NCBI GenBank assembly: GCA_005877565.1
Contig: VBOK01000024.1
Location: forward strand, 1-11,470
Reading direction: 5' to 3'
Length of the DNA: 11,470 nucleotides
Source: Nitrospirota bacterium
Lineage (GTDB): Bacteria; Nitrospirota; Nitrospiria; Nitrospirales; NS-4
Numbering within the stretch: the stretch's first letter is position 1; each line of letters opens with the position of its first letter. Shown here piece by piece: positions 1-6,221 of this stretch. A model generated the notes under the pieces. The model made no database searches. It was not told the DNA's origin and saw only the letters and a program-made list of their open reading frames with translations. The position numbers were made by a program, and so were the translations under genes.

Positions 1-439
1 CCACCGGCGACAGCAGTTGGAACATGTCCTTGTCGCCGGTCACGATGACCACCTCCAATCCCTGCGCCGCAGCCTGAGCCGCCAGGGTGCCGATGAGGTC
101 GTCGGCCTCGTAACCGACCAGCTTGACGACCGGGATCGCGAATGCTTCCACTACCCGATGGATGTACGGGATCTGCCTCGACAGCGCGTCCGGCATCGGT
201 GGCCGGTGCGCCTTGTACTCCTTGAACTCCTCGTGCCGGAGGGTGGGCCCCTTCTCGTCGAACGCCACGGCGAGGTACTCGGGGTGGCGCTCTCGGATGA
301 TCTTCTGCAGCATCGTGGTGAACCCATAGACGGCGTTCGTCGGAACTCCCGTCGAGGTGGAGAGATCGGGAAGCGCAAAGAAGGCGCGGTAGAGGTAGCC
401 GCTGCCATCAATGAGGTAGAGGACCGGACGCTCCGTCAT
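1..439 (-). CDS. polA: DNA polymerase I, N-terminal 5'-3' exonuclease part (partial, cut by left edge)
   Basis: The visible roughly 146 residues are the start of the 5'-3' exonuclease domain of DNA polymerase I, which removes RNA primers and damaged DNA during replication and repair. The order of motifs is typical: LYLIDGSGYLYRAFFALPDL near the N-terminus, AVAFDEKGPTLRHEEFKEYK with the metal-ligand Asp, then GYEADDLIGTLAAQ and VIVTGDKDMFQL with further acidic metal ligands. The proofreading and polymerase domains lie beyond the left edge. I chose the ATG at 439 (MTERPVLYLID). An in-frame ATG at 448 would add MGL, but it overlaps the likely -10 box, and neither start has a clear Shine-Dalgarno sequence. 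The gene is divergent from the secreted-protein gene at 544. The identification is firm; the exact start is less so. Confidence 0.95.
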   Translation of the reverse strand, partial: MTERPVLYLIDGSGYLYRAFFALPDLSTSTGVPTNAVYGFTTMLQKIIRERHPEYLAVAFDEKGPTLRHEEFKEYKAHRPPMPDALSRQIPYIHRVVEAFAIPVVKLVGYEADDLIGTLAAQAAAQGLEVVIVTGDKDMFQLLSPV

Positions 440-446
440 CAGGCCC

Positions 447-475
447 ATCGTAGCACCGCGCTCTCAGCGGGACAA
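447..475 (-). promoter_or_regulatory. Candidate polA promoter
   Basis: On the minus strand a TTGTCC box (470-475) is followed after 17 bases by TACGAT (447-452), each matching 4 of 6 sigma-70 consensus positions. Transcription would start about at the A of the ATG at 439, so the message could lack a leader. This is inferred from the motif only. Confidence 0.35.
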
Positions 476-492
476 GTCAGCGGAAAGCCGGT

Positions 493-521
493 TTGCTGGG
501 CCACGCGGCGCCATGTATAAT
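493..521 (+). promoter_or_regulatory. Sigma-70-type promoter of the secreted protein gene
   Basis: TTGCTG (493-498), a 17-base spacer and a perfect TATAAT (516-521) precede the gene at 544. The expected transcript start is near 528. This rules out the in-frame TTG at 493 as the translation start, because it would lie inside the -35 box. Confidence 0.65.
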
Positions 522-543
522 ACCCGCCAAGCGAAGACCAGCT

Positions 544-915
544 ATGTTGACACCCACTCCAGGGACGCACTCTCACGCAGGCACCTTCCTCACTCTGGCG
601 ATGACGGCAGCGGTGGCATGGGCCGTGACTGGCGCGAGCGAAGGCCTGGCGGCAGGACCAGGGGCCGCCTCGCCGCAAGTCGAGATCAAGAAACACTCGA
701 CCGGCAAGGAAGCCACGATCACGTACGGCGACGGGGAGTGGTTCATTCACATCGATGTCGACCAGGACCGGACCATGATCATCCGGACCGAATCCCACAA
801 CGGCAAGGAGACCAAAAACCAGCCGGAGATCGTCGAGCGTCCCATGTCGAACGTCGAGGTTGACCGCATCATCAACGACTGGGTCAGCGGCGTGAAATCC
901 ACCCTCCAGCCCTGA
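544..915 (+). CDS. Small secreted protein of unknown function
   Basis: This 123-residue protein has an N-terminal hydrophobic stretch (about residues 14-38, from GTFLTLAMTAAVAWAV to GLAAG) that looks like an export signal, with possible cleavage after the Ala-Ala near residue 37. The mature part is short, polar and charged, with VEIKKHSTGKEATITYGDGE followed by alternating strand-like segments (WFIHIDVDQD, TMIIRTESHN). It ends in a helix-like VDRIINDWVSGVKSTL. There are no cysteines. I do not recognise a family. The ATG at 544 is set by the promoter at 493-521; the Shine-Dalgarno sequence is weak. The DsrE-like gene starts 17 bases downstream on the same strand, so both are probably on one transcript. 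The export call is moderately sure; the function is unknown. Confidence 0.75.
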   Translation: MLTPTPGTHSHAGTFLTLAMTAAVAWAVTGASEGLAAGPGAASPQVEIKKHSTGKEATITYGDGEWFIHIDVDQDRTMIIRTESHNGKETKNQPEIVERPMSNVEVDRIINDWVSGVKSTLQP

Positions 916-932
916 CCGACCCGAGCCCTCCG

Positions 933-1349
933 GTGAAGAAACCCAAGTTCGTCATCTTCGCGCACGGCGGCACCTACGACAAGCTCTACCAGGCGGCCAC
1001 CATCGGCATGACGGCCGCGGCGATGGGCAAGGACGTCTACGTGTTCCTCATGTTCTGGGCGATCAAGAAGCTGGCGATGGGCGAGCTGGACAAGATCGAT
1101 TTTTCACCGGCCTACGAGGACCACGCCGAGGAAGTGGCCCGCGCGATGATCGAGAAGAAGGTGCCGAAGATCACCGAGATGTTCGCGGAAGCCAAGCAGG
1201 TAGGCAGCTTCAAGGTCATCGCCTGCAGCGCCGGCCTGGAATACATGAGCGTGAAGTACGAAGACCTGGCCTCCAAAGTGGACGACGTCCTGGGGCTTCC
1301 GCTCATCCTGAACCTGGCCGCCGACGCTGAAACCACGCTTTTCATCTGA
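933..1349 (+). CDS. DsrE/DsrF-like family protein
   Basis: This 138-residue protein has the DsrE/F-like fold signature: an N-terminal strand (FVIFAHGGTYDKLYQA) followed by helix ATIGMTAAAMGKDVYVFLMFWAI. The hydrophobic FLMFWA segment corresponds to FFTFWGLNA of the DsrE2 protein encoded at 6222-6755. A later strand ends in a single cysteine (VIACSAGLEYMSV, Cys98), at the place of the persulfide-carrying cysteine of this family. The C-terminus (ETTLFI) also resembles the end of DsrE2 (VNLFI). Family members act as sulfur carriers or relays with TusA, but many similar proteins have no proven role. The start is GTG at 933, 17 bases after the preceding gene; there is no good Shine-Dalgarno sequence and no better in-frame start. 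Family call good, specific role open. Confidence 0.85.
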   Translation: MKKPKFVIFAHGGTYDKLYQAATIGMTAAAMGKDVYVFLMFWAIKKLAMGELDKIDFSPAYEDHAEEVARAMIEKKVPKITEMFAEAKQVGSFKVIACSAGLEYMSVKYEDLASKVDDVLGLPLILNLAADAETTLFI

Positions 1350-1350
1350 C

Positions 1351-1445
1351 AACGTTAAACGTTATTCGTTAATCGTTAAACGGGCACTCTGAAAACCTCC
1401 GTCTTCATTTCTTTACGAATAACGTATAACGTTTCACGATTAACG
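1351..1445. repeat. Inverted pair of degenerate 7-bp tandem repeats between convergent genes
   Basis: The gap between two convergent stop codons contains about four copies of the 7-mer TTANNCG (1351-1382) and, about 32 bases later, about four copies of its complement CGNNTAA (1415-1445). Two segments can pair between the arms: 1359-1369 with 1415-1425 (11 of 11) and 1367-1382 with 1430-1445 (15 of 16). They lie in the order A-B-A'-B', so the two stems compete or would form a pseudoknot-like fold. It may act as a bidirectional terminator or be an interspersed repeat. It is much more AT-rich than its surroundings. Confidence 0.7.
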
Positions 1446-1450
1446 TCTTC

Positions 1451-2110
1451 TCACCGCGACTTCACCACGCCGACTCGCTCGCAGTAGCGCGCCAGCCTGC
1501 ACTGGCTGCACCGCGGCGAGACCGGCGTACAGACGTTCTGACCAAAGGGCACCAGCAGATCGTTGTAGATCATCCAATAGCGTCGGGGGAGCTTGCGCCG
1601 CAGCGCCTGCTCGCTCTGCTCGGGGGTCTTCGTCCGGATGTAGCCCCAGCGATTGCTGATACGGTGCACATGGATGTCCACGCAGATCCCCGGCTTCCGA
1701 AACCCGAGGGTCACCACCAGATTGGCGGTCTTGCGGCCCACCCCCTTCAGCGTGAGCAGTTCTTCAATGGTATCGGGGACACGTCCCCCGTAGCGCGTCA
1801 AAAGATCCCGGCAGATGGCGTGGATGTGCCGTGCTTTGGTCCGATAGAACCCGACGGGATAGATAGCGCGCTCGATCGTCCGGCGCGGAACCTTCAGCAT
1901 GGCTTCCGGAGTGGTGGCGAGCCGGAACAGTCGGGCCGATGCCTCAGCCGTGGTCTGATCCTTGGTCCGGAGGCTCAGGACGGTGGAGATCAAGATCTGA
2001 AAGGGATCGCGGCGCGACGCTTTGGCGACGACGCCCACGATCGGTTCCTGCCAGCGACGGACCTCGCGCTTGAGGATCCGGATGCAGGCGTCGATATTGT
2101 GGTCCTTCAC
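1451..2110 (-). CDS. nth: Endonuclease III (DNA glycosylase/AP lyase)
   Basis: Endonuclease III excises oxidised pyrimidines and cuts the abasic site in base excision repair. All signatures are present in the 219 residues: the helix-hairpin-helix LKGVGRKTANLVV with the catalytic lysine (Lys127), the catalytic aspartate in ICVDIHVHRISNR (Asp145, 18 residues later as in E. coli), and a C-terminal iron-sulfur ligand set C-x6-C-x2-C-x5-C (Cys194, 201, 204, 210). The segment LSLRTKD replaces the E. coli LSAQATD, so an Arg stands where the DNA-wedging Gln41 is found; this may mark a subfamily. The start is GTG at 2110, with no Shine-Dalgarno sequence and no other start before the upstream in-frame stop. 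It lies 52 bases behind rpsU on the same strand and is probably co-transcribed. Confidence 0.95.
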   Translation of the reverse strand: MKDHNIDACIRILKREVRRWQEPIVGVVAKASRRDPFQILISTVLSLRTKDQTTAEASARLFRLATTPEAMLKVPRRTIERAIYPVGFYRTKARHIHAICRDLLTRYGGRVPDTIEELLTLKGVGRKTANLVVTLGFRKPGICVDIHVHRISNRWGYIRTKTPEQSEQALRRKLPRRYWMIYNDLLVPFGQNVCTPVSPRCSQCRLARYCERVGVVKSR

Positions 2111-2162
2111 AACAGATGAGCGACGAGACGCGGGGGAGAGCGTTCAGGTTCGGGAGGGACGT

Positions 2163-2357
2163 TTACTCGGATTTGTGCTTGGCCAGCCACTTCTGGCGCC
2201 GGCGCTGGGCTTCACGTTCCTTGTTCTTTCGCTTGAGGCTCGGCTTTTCGTAGAACCGACGGCGCTTGAGCTCCCGGAACAGCCCTTCGCCCGCCAGCTT
2301 TTTCTTGGCGATCTTCAGGGCCTTCTCGACGTTGTTGTTAAAAACCTTGATTTCCAT
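2163..2357 (-). CDS. rpsU: 30S ribosomal protein S21
   Basis: This 64-residue, strongly basic protein has the S21 pattern: MEIKVFNNNVEKALKIAKKK, then LFRELKRRRFYEKPSLKRKNK and a long Arg/Lys-rich helix. S21 sits on the 30S platform near the 3' end of 16S rRNA and promotes translation initiation. The ATG at 2357 is the family start. Two purine-rich stretches (GGAGGGAGGG) end about 14 bases upstream, a longer than usual spacing. nth follows 52 bases downstream on the same strand, a different partner from the dnaG/rpoD operon of E. coli. Confidence 0.96.
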   Translation of the reverse strand: MEIKVFNNNVEKALKIAKKKLAGEGLFRELKRRRFYEKPSLKRKNKEREAQRRRQKWLAKHKSE

Positions 2358-2398
2358 ACAGCGAACCCGCGCCCTCCCTCCTTGCTGAAGCGAAACGC

Positions 2399-2428
2399 AA
2401 TCTAGCACAGAGGCACGAGGAAGAGCAA
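2399..2428 (-). promoter_or_regulatory. Candidate rpsU promoter
   Basis: On the minus strand TTGCTC (2423-2428), an 18-base spacer and TAGATT (2399-2404) lie 42 bases before the rpsU ATG. The boxes are moderate matches. The -35 box falls inside the hairpin at 2421-2445. Confidence 0.35.
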
Positions 2429-2445
2429 GGGCTTCGCTTGCCCTC
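2421..2445 (-). terminator. Possible terminator hairpin after the nrdJ unit
   Basis: Read on the minus strand, GAGGGCAAG and CTTGCTCTT can form a 9-bp stem (two G-U pairs) around a 7-base loop, 24 bases after the stop of the gene ending at 2470. Only short pyrimidine runs follow, not a clean U-tract, so termination is uncertain. Confidence 0.4.
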
Positions 2446-2469
2446 GTATCGAGAGCCGAACTGGGAATA

Positions 2470-2811
2470 TTACCCGCGGGCGTGCGCCACCGCCGAGACC
2501 TGGCAGCCCTTCACTGGGCAGGCGCCCTCGGCACCCAGCGGGGCATTCGGGTGCTCCGGGTTGTCCGTCGGGTGGTACCGGTGGAACCAAGTACACTCCA
2601 GGCCATGCGCCTCGGCTGCACTCGGCGTGTACTCGAACCAGAAATACCGGTACTTCCCCTCGGCGGCCTCCCGATGAAGGCCGTCGGCAAGGTTGCGATC
2701 GGCCCGGCCGACACGATCAGCCATCCGCCCGTTCCGTGACAGGATATACGTGCCCGGCGAAACCTCTGTCACGAAGAGGTGGATGTACTTCAGGTTATAG
2801 GGTCCTGACAT
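2470..2811 (-). CDS. Degenerate GIY-YIG-like small protein
   Basis: This 113-residue protein resembles the small GIY-YIG-fold family. PGTYIL (residues 19-24) corresponds to the GIY strand, RVGRAD (33-38) to the YIG strand, then LADGLHREAAEGKYRYFWFEYT, then AEAHGLECTWFHRY with a Glu (72) at the usual metal-ligand place, and a C-terminal HPNAPLGAEGACPVKGC. The Tyr of YIG is Arg, and the Arg expected in the RL..H helix is Gly44 with Glu at the His position, so nuclease activity is doubtful. The ATG at 2811 is supported by a strong AAAGGAGGG (2816-2824). It starts 34 bases after the nrdJ stop, so it is likely the last gene of that unit. The fold assignment is by eye. Confidence 0.7.
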   Translation of the reverse strand: MSGPYNLKYIHLFVTEVSPGTYILSRNGRMADRVGRADRNLADGLHREAAEGKYRYFWFEYTPSAAEAHGLECTWFHRYHPTDNPEHPNAPLGAEGACPVKGCQVSAVAHARG

Positions 2812-2845
2812 GCCACCCTCCTTTCACATGAAGATCCCCTAGCAG

Positions 2846-5206
2846 CTACCAGCACCGCGAATAGCCGCAGCCGTAACACTTCTCGCAATTTTCCGTGTGC
2901 ACCAGCGGACTCTTGCAGTCAGGGCACGGCAAGCCTTCCGGGCGAGCCGCCAGCACCCCCGTGGCGGAATCTTGCCGCTGCTCCGGCGGGTGATAGCTCG
3001 CCAGCGCCTTGGCGATAGCGTCCCAGAGCGAGAGGACACGATTCGCCCCGACGCCGTAAGGGTTGCCGTCCTGGATGCCGATCAGCTGCCTCGTGATCTC
3101 GTGCATCGGGATCCGGTAACGGAGCGCGAGACTGATGAGCCGGCACACGCATTCCAGGTCGGCCTGGATCATGCCGCCGGCCTTGGCGACGGTCGCGAAC
3201 GTCTCGAACGGCTGTCCGTTCAAGGAATTGATGGTCAGGTACATCTTGCCGTAGCTGGTGTTGATCGCGATCGTCTCCCCGCTCACCCGGGTCGGCCGCT
3301 CCAGCTTGGCCGCCTGCGTCCCAGCCGCATGCGCCGCTGCCAGTTGCTCCATCACCTGGTCGGCGGTGACGTGGGCGGGCACCGACGGCGTTGCGCTCGC
3401 CGCAGGCGTTGCCTTCTCCTTCGTGGACAGCCCGATGTTCATGACCTGCTCCTCGCGGCTCCCGTCGCGGTACACCGTGATGCCCTTGCAGCCAAGCTCG
3501 TACGCCATCAGGTAGGCGGCCATCACGTCGTCCACCGTGGCAGTGTCTGGCATGTTGATGGTCTTGGAGACACCGCTGTCCGTGTACTTCTGGAAGGCCG
3601 CCTGCATGCGGACGTGCCACTCCGGCGCGATGTCGTGGGCCGTGGCGAAGACCTTCTGCCACCGCTCGGGGATCTCCGGGATGCCACGGGCCGAGCCATG
3701 ATTGGTCAGGATCTTGTCCAGCAGACCGTCCTGCCAGAACCCTTCCCGTTTGGCCGTCTCGATGAAGAGGTCGAGGACGTACGGCAGGTGCTCGCCGTCC
3801 ATGACGTTCTTGAACCAGATGAGACTAAATTCCGGCTCGCAGCCGCCCGACGTATCCGCAATCATGCTGATCGTGCCGGTTGGGGCCACGGTGGTCACGT
3901 AGGAGTTCCGTACCCGCTGGCCGCGCGCCTCGTGGAGGGAGCCCTTCCAGGAGGGGTACACGCCGCGCTGCTCGGCCACACGCCGGGATTCGTCGTAGCC
4001 GATCTCGGAGATGAACTTCATGACCTGCTCGCCCATCTGGAGGCCGGCTTCCGAGTCGTACTGGACGCCCAGCTTGAAGAGCATGCGGGCGAACCCCATC
4101 ACGCCCAGGCCGATCTTCCGGTTGTCCTTGGTGCATTTCTCGATCTCGGGGATCGGGTACCTGTTCATGTCGATGACATTGTCCAGGAAATGCACGGAGG
4201 TCCGGATGGACCGCTCCAGGTATGCCCAGTCGATCTCGTACCGGCCGTCCTCGGTGCGGGTGAGATGGTTTTCCAGATTGATGCTCCCGAGGTTGCACGA
4301 CTCGTAGGGCAGCAGCGGCTGCTCGCCGCACGGGTTGGTGGCCTCGATCATCGCGTAGCGCGGCGTGGGATTCGTCCGGTTGGCCTGATCGATGAAGAAG
4401 AGCCCCGGCTCGCCGTTCCGCCAAGCGCACTCCGCAATTTTGTGCAGCACCTCGCGCGCATTGAGCTGCCGGACGACTTTTCCGGATCGCGGGTTCACCA
4501 GGTCGTACATCTCGCCGTTCAGCGCCGCTTTCATGAACGTATCCGTGACCGCGACGCTGATGTTGAAGTTGGTGATCTCCTTGGTGTCGGTCTTGCAGGT
4601 GATGAACTCCAGAATGTCGGGATGGTCCACTCGCAGGATGCCCATGTTGGCGCCCCGCCGGGTGCCGCCTTGCTTGATGTGCTCGGTGGACTGGTTGTAC
4701 ACCTTCATGAACGACACCGGTCCGGACGCCACGCCTCCGGTACTCCGCACCACGTCGTCTTGGGGCCGCAACCGGGAGAACGAAAACCCCGTGCCCCCGC
4801 CGGTCTGGTGGATGAGCGCCTGGTGTTTCAGCGTATCGTAGATTCCCGTGATCGAGTCCTCGACCGGCAGGACGAAACAGGCGGCCAGTTGCTGCAGCGG
4901 CCGGCCGGCGTTCATGAGGGTCGGAGAATTCGGCAGAAAGTCCAGGCGGGCCGTCACGGCGTAAAACTCCTCCTCGGTCGCCCGCACTTCCTCCGGCGTT
5001 GCACTGTAGAGGGCATCCGCCTGTGCCAGGTTGTGCGCGACACGGCGAAACATCCCCTCAGGCGTTTCGATCACCTTGCCGTTTTCGTCCTTCGCCAGAT
5101 ACCGCTTCTTCAGAACACGCAACGCGTTGGGCGAGATGCGGAGGGGCACTTCTCCCTTCACTCCAGACTCGTCCTTAGGCGTGCTCGCGTGTCCAGCAGC
5201 TTTCAT
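2846..5206 (-). CDS. nrdJ: Class II (adenosylcobalamin-dependent) ribonucleoside-diphosphate reductase
   Basis: This 786-residue protein makes deoxyribonucleotides from ribonucleotides with a thiyl radical generated by coenzyme B12, independently of oxygen. The catalytic N-x-C-x-E is present (Asn291, Cys293, Glu295 in TNPCGEQPLLPYESCNLGSINL). The active-site disulfide pair is Cys110 (LAACFVLPV) and Cys304, with the same 11-residue spacing between radical Cys and Cys304 as in Thermotoga maritima NrdJ. PTGTISMIADTSGGCEPEFSL and the early TGGGTGFSFSRLRP are further family motifs. After a low-complexity linker (about 597-612), a C-terminal domain ends in a cysteine cluster (Cys761, 764, 774, 777, 780, 785), which may relay electrons or bind zinc. 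The ATG at 5206 has a strong GAGGAGG seven bases upstream. There is no cobalamin riboswitch in the 96-base gap before it. Confidence 0.97.
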   Translation of the reverse strand: MKAAGHASTPKDESGVKGEVPLRISPNALRVLKKRYLAKDENGKVIETPEGMFRRVAHNLAQADALYSATPEEVRATEEEFYAVTARLDFLPNSPTLMNAGRPLQQLAACFVLPVEDSITGIYDTLKHQALIHQTGGGTGFSFSRLRPQDDVVRSTGGVASGPVSFMKVYNQSTEHIKQGGTRRGANMGILRVDHPDILEFITCKTDTKEITNFNISVAVTDTFMKAALNGEMYDLVNPRSGKVVRQLNAREVLHKIAECAWRNGEPGLFFIDQANRTNPTPRYAMIEATNPCGEQPLLPYESCNLGSINLENHLTRTEDGRYEIDWAYLERSIRTSVHFLDNVIDMNRYPIPEIEKCTKDNRKIGLGVMGFARMLFKLGVQYDSEAGLQMGEQVMKFISEIGYDESRRVAEQRGVYPSWKGSLHEARGQRVRNSYVTTVAPTGTISMIADTSGGCEPEFSLIWFKNVMDGEHLPYVLDLFIETAKREGFWQDGLLDKILTNHGSARGIPEIPERWQKVFATAHDIAPEWHVRMQAAFQKYTDSGVSKTINMPDTATVDDVMAAYLMAYELGCKGITVYRDGSREEQVMNIGLSTKEKATPAASATPSVPAHVTADQVMEQLAAAHAAGTQAAKLERPTRVSGETIAINTSYGKMYLTINSLNGQPFETFATVAKAGGMIQADLECVCRLISLALRYRIPMHEITRQLIGIQDGNPYGVGANRVLSLWDAIAKALASYHPPEQRQDSATGVLAARPEGLPCPDCKSPLVHTENCEKCYGCGYSRCW

Positions 5207-5302
5207 GAGTGTTCCTCCTCAAGCATAACAACAAATTGAACAGGGACCGTGGCCCCCACAACAAAAACGGACGGGCGTCCCTGCCTGGCCTGTCCAGACG
5301 AA

Positions 5303-5623
5303 CTAGCCCAGTATCGGCGCTGCCTCTGCAACCCGCCGCCGACGATGGACAAACGGTGGCCGATAGCGTGCGATCCACTGCCGCGCCTTCTCCCGTGCGC
5401 TGCGGGAGCCATCGGTCTGGTACCACTCAAAATACCGAACGCCCGGCACATCGTTGACCTGCAGATGTCCGATCAGTCGGTCGCGCAGATGGCGGGACCC
5501 TACACTACCGATGAACAGGATATTCTGGTTTTGATCGCGTAAGACGTAGACCCCGTTGACAGGAGGGACATCGTACAGGTTGCTGGAGTGCCATCCCTTC
5601 GGCTGCTCAATCCTGGTGATCAT
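5303..5623 (-). CDS. Small GIY-YIG-fold protein, putative nuclease
   Basis: The 106-residue protein carries the GIY-YIG pattern: NGVYVL (Gly24, Tyr26), then ILFIGS with Phe37 for the first Tyr, then SRHLRDRLIGHL with Arg49 and His53 in the catalytic helix, and SAREKARQWIARYRPPF with Glu78 at the metal-ligand place. Apart from the Tyr-to-Phe change, the active-site set seems complete. The domain fills nearly the whole protein, followed by a short Arg-rich tail (HRRRRV). I chose the ATG at 5623 because the domain begins soon after it; GGGAG lies only two bases upstream, and in-frame ATGs at 5668 and 5779 would add unlike sequence. nrdJ starts 96 bases downstream on the same strand. Function unproven; other single-domain proteins of this superfamily act in DNA processing. 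Confidence 0.75.
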   Translation of the reverse strand: MITRIEQPKGWHSSNLYDVPPVNGVYVLRDQNQNILFIGSVGSRHLRDRLIGHLQVNDVPGVRYFEWYQTDGSRSAREKARQWIARYRPPFVHRRRRVAEAAPILG

Positions 5624-5940
5624 AGCTCCCGACTGTAGCCGCCTAGAACTTGTGTGAACGGAAACCATCCCACACGATCTTGCTGCCACGGCGCTTTCAG
5701 CGACGGGCTGTCTATTACCACGCGATTGGACACCAGTCAAGCAAAAAATACAATATCTGGGAGATGGTAAAATTTTCATGTCTACATGTTGTGGAAATGT
5801 CTGTGGTTAGCGTTGCGAAATGATTGTGGATTGAGAGGGGAAACCCGCTAGAATCCGGCGCGGTCGAAGCTGACGTCAGTTCTGTAAGCGAGTGATTGGG
5901 AAAGGAAAAATGTTTAGGCCAGAAGGAAACACCCGGAAGG
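5624..5940. other. Intergenic region without a recognised gene
   Basis: This 317-base stretch separates the end of tusA from the start of the GIY-YIG gene. It holds the candidate promoter at 5712-5740 and a perfect 10-bp palindrome CTGACGTCAG (5870-5879). It also has a weak plus-strand -10-like TAGAAT (5849-5854) with a poor -35, which could at most drive a small RNA. I see no convincing terminator hairpin for tusA. Its AT content is higher between 5740 and 5830 than in the flanking genes. Confidence 0.6.
5712..5740 (-). promoter_or_regulatory. Candidate promoter of the GIY-YIG/nrdJ unit
   Basis: On the minus strand TTGACT (5735-5740) is followed after 17 bases by TAATAG (5712-5717), giving a leader of about 80 bases before the ATG at 5623. 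The -35 is good and the -10 poor. Confidence 0.35.
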
Positions 5941-6189
5941 CTATTTGGTTTTCCTCACATACGTCTTGTAATGGGTGGTATTCCCGTTGACCTCTTCTTC
6001 CAGACCCAGGTACTCATGCCCCGTGGTTTCGCACCAGGCCGGCATGTCTTTCTTGATCCCTTCATCATCTGAGACCACTTGCAGGACTTGGCCGACCGCT
6101 AGCTCCTTGATCTTCTTGGAGGTCTTGATGATCGGCATCGGGCAAAAGAGCCCGAGGGTATCGAGGTGGACATCCCACTGAATCGCCAT
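5941..6189 (-). CDS. tusA: TusA-family sulfur carrier protein
   Basis: TusA-like proteins carry sulfur as a persulfide on a conserved cysteine and pass it between partners in the cytoplasm. The 82-residue sequence has the family motif LDTLGLFCPMPIIKTSKKIKEL with the sulfur-accepting Cys16 in CPMP. A central strand QVLQVVSDDEGIKKDMPAWCETTGHEYLG contains a second cysteine (Cys53). The ATG at 6189 puts the motif at the usual distance from the N-terminus; a GTG at 6216 would add nine residues. No clear Shine-Dalgarno sequence precedes either start. It lies 32 bases after the dsrE2 stop on the same strand, so co-expression is likely. No rhodanese gene is adjacent, unlike the rhd-tusA-dsrE2 arrangement of sulfur oxidisers. 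Confidence 0.92.
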   Translation of the reverse strand: MAIQWDVHLDTLGLFCPMPIIKTSKKIKELAVGQVLQVVSDDEGIKKDMPAWCETTGHEYLGLEEEVNGNTTHYKTYVRKTK

Positions 6190-6221
6190 AAGATTACGTT
6201 CGCAGGGACGCGTCACGAGAT

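Noticed and set aside
493..543. Longer version of the secreted protein starting at the TTG at 493
   Set aside because: This start lies in the -35 box and the extra 17 residues cover the promoter; the ATG at 544 fits the signal peptide.
2897..5239. A 780-codon open frame on the plus strand opposite nrdJ
   Set aside because: Its translation is a low-complexity mix rich in Arg, Leu, Val, His and Asp without family motifs, as expected from the complement of a GC-rich gene; nrdJ in the other strand is unmistakable.
5207..5302. Cobalamin riboswitch upstream of the B12-dependent nrdJ
   Set aside because: The gap is only 96 bases, too short for the usual element, and I see no B12-box-like conserved core. 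A 4-bp stem GGAC/GTCC before a T-run is too weak to call a terminator.
5910..5990. A 26-codon plus-strand frame with a fair GGAAAGG before its ATG
   Set aside because: Its second half is antisense to tusA, it has no family pattern and the product is very short; chance is more likely.
6190..6216. GTG at 6216 as the tusA start
   Set aside because: It adds nine residues before the usual TusA beginning and has no ribosome binding site; the ATG at 6189 gives the family length.
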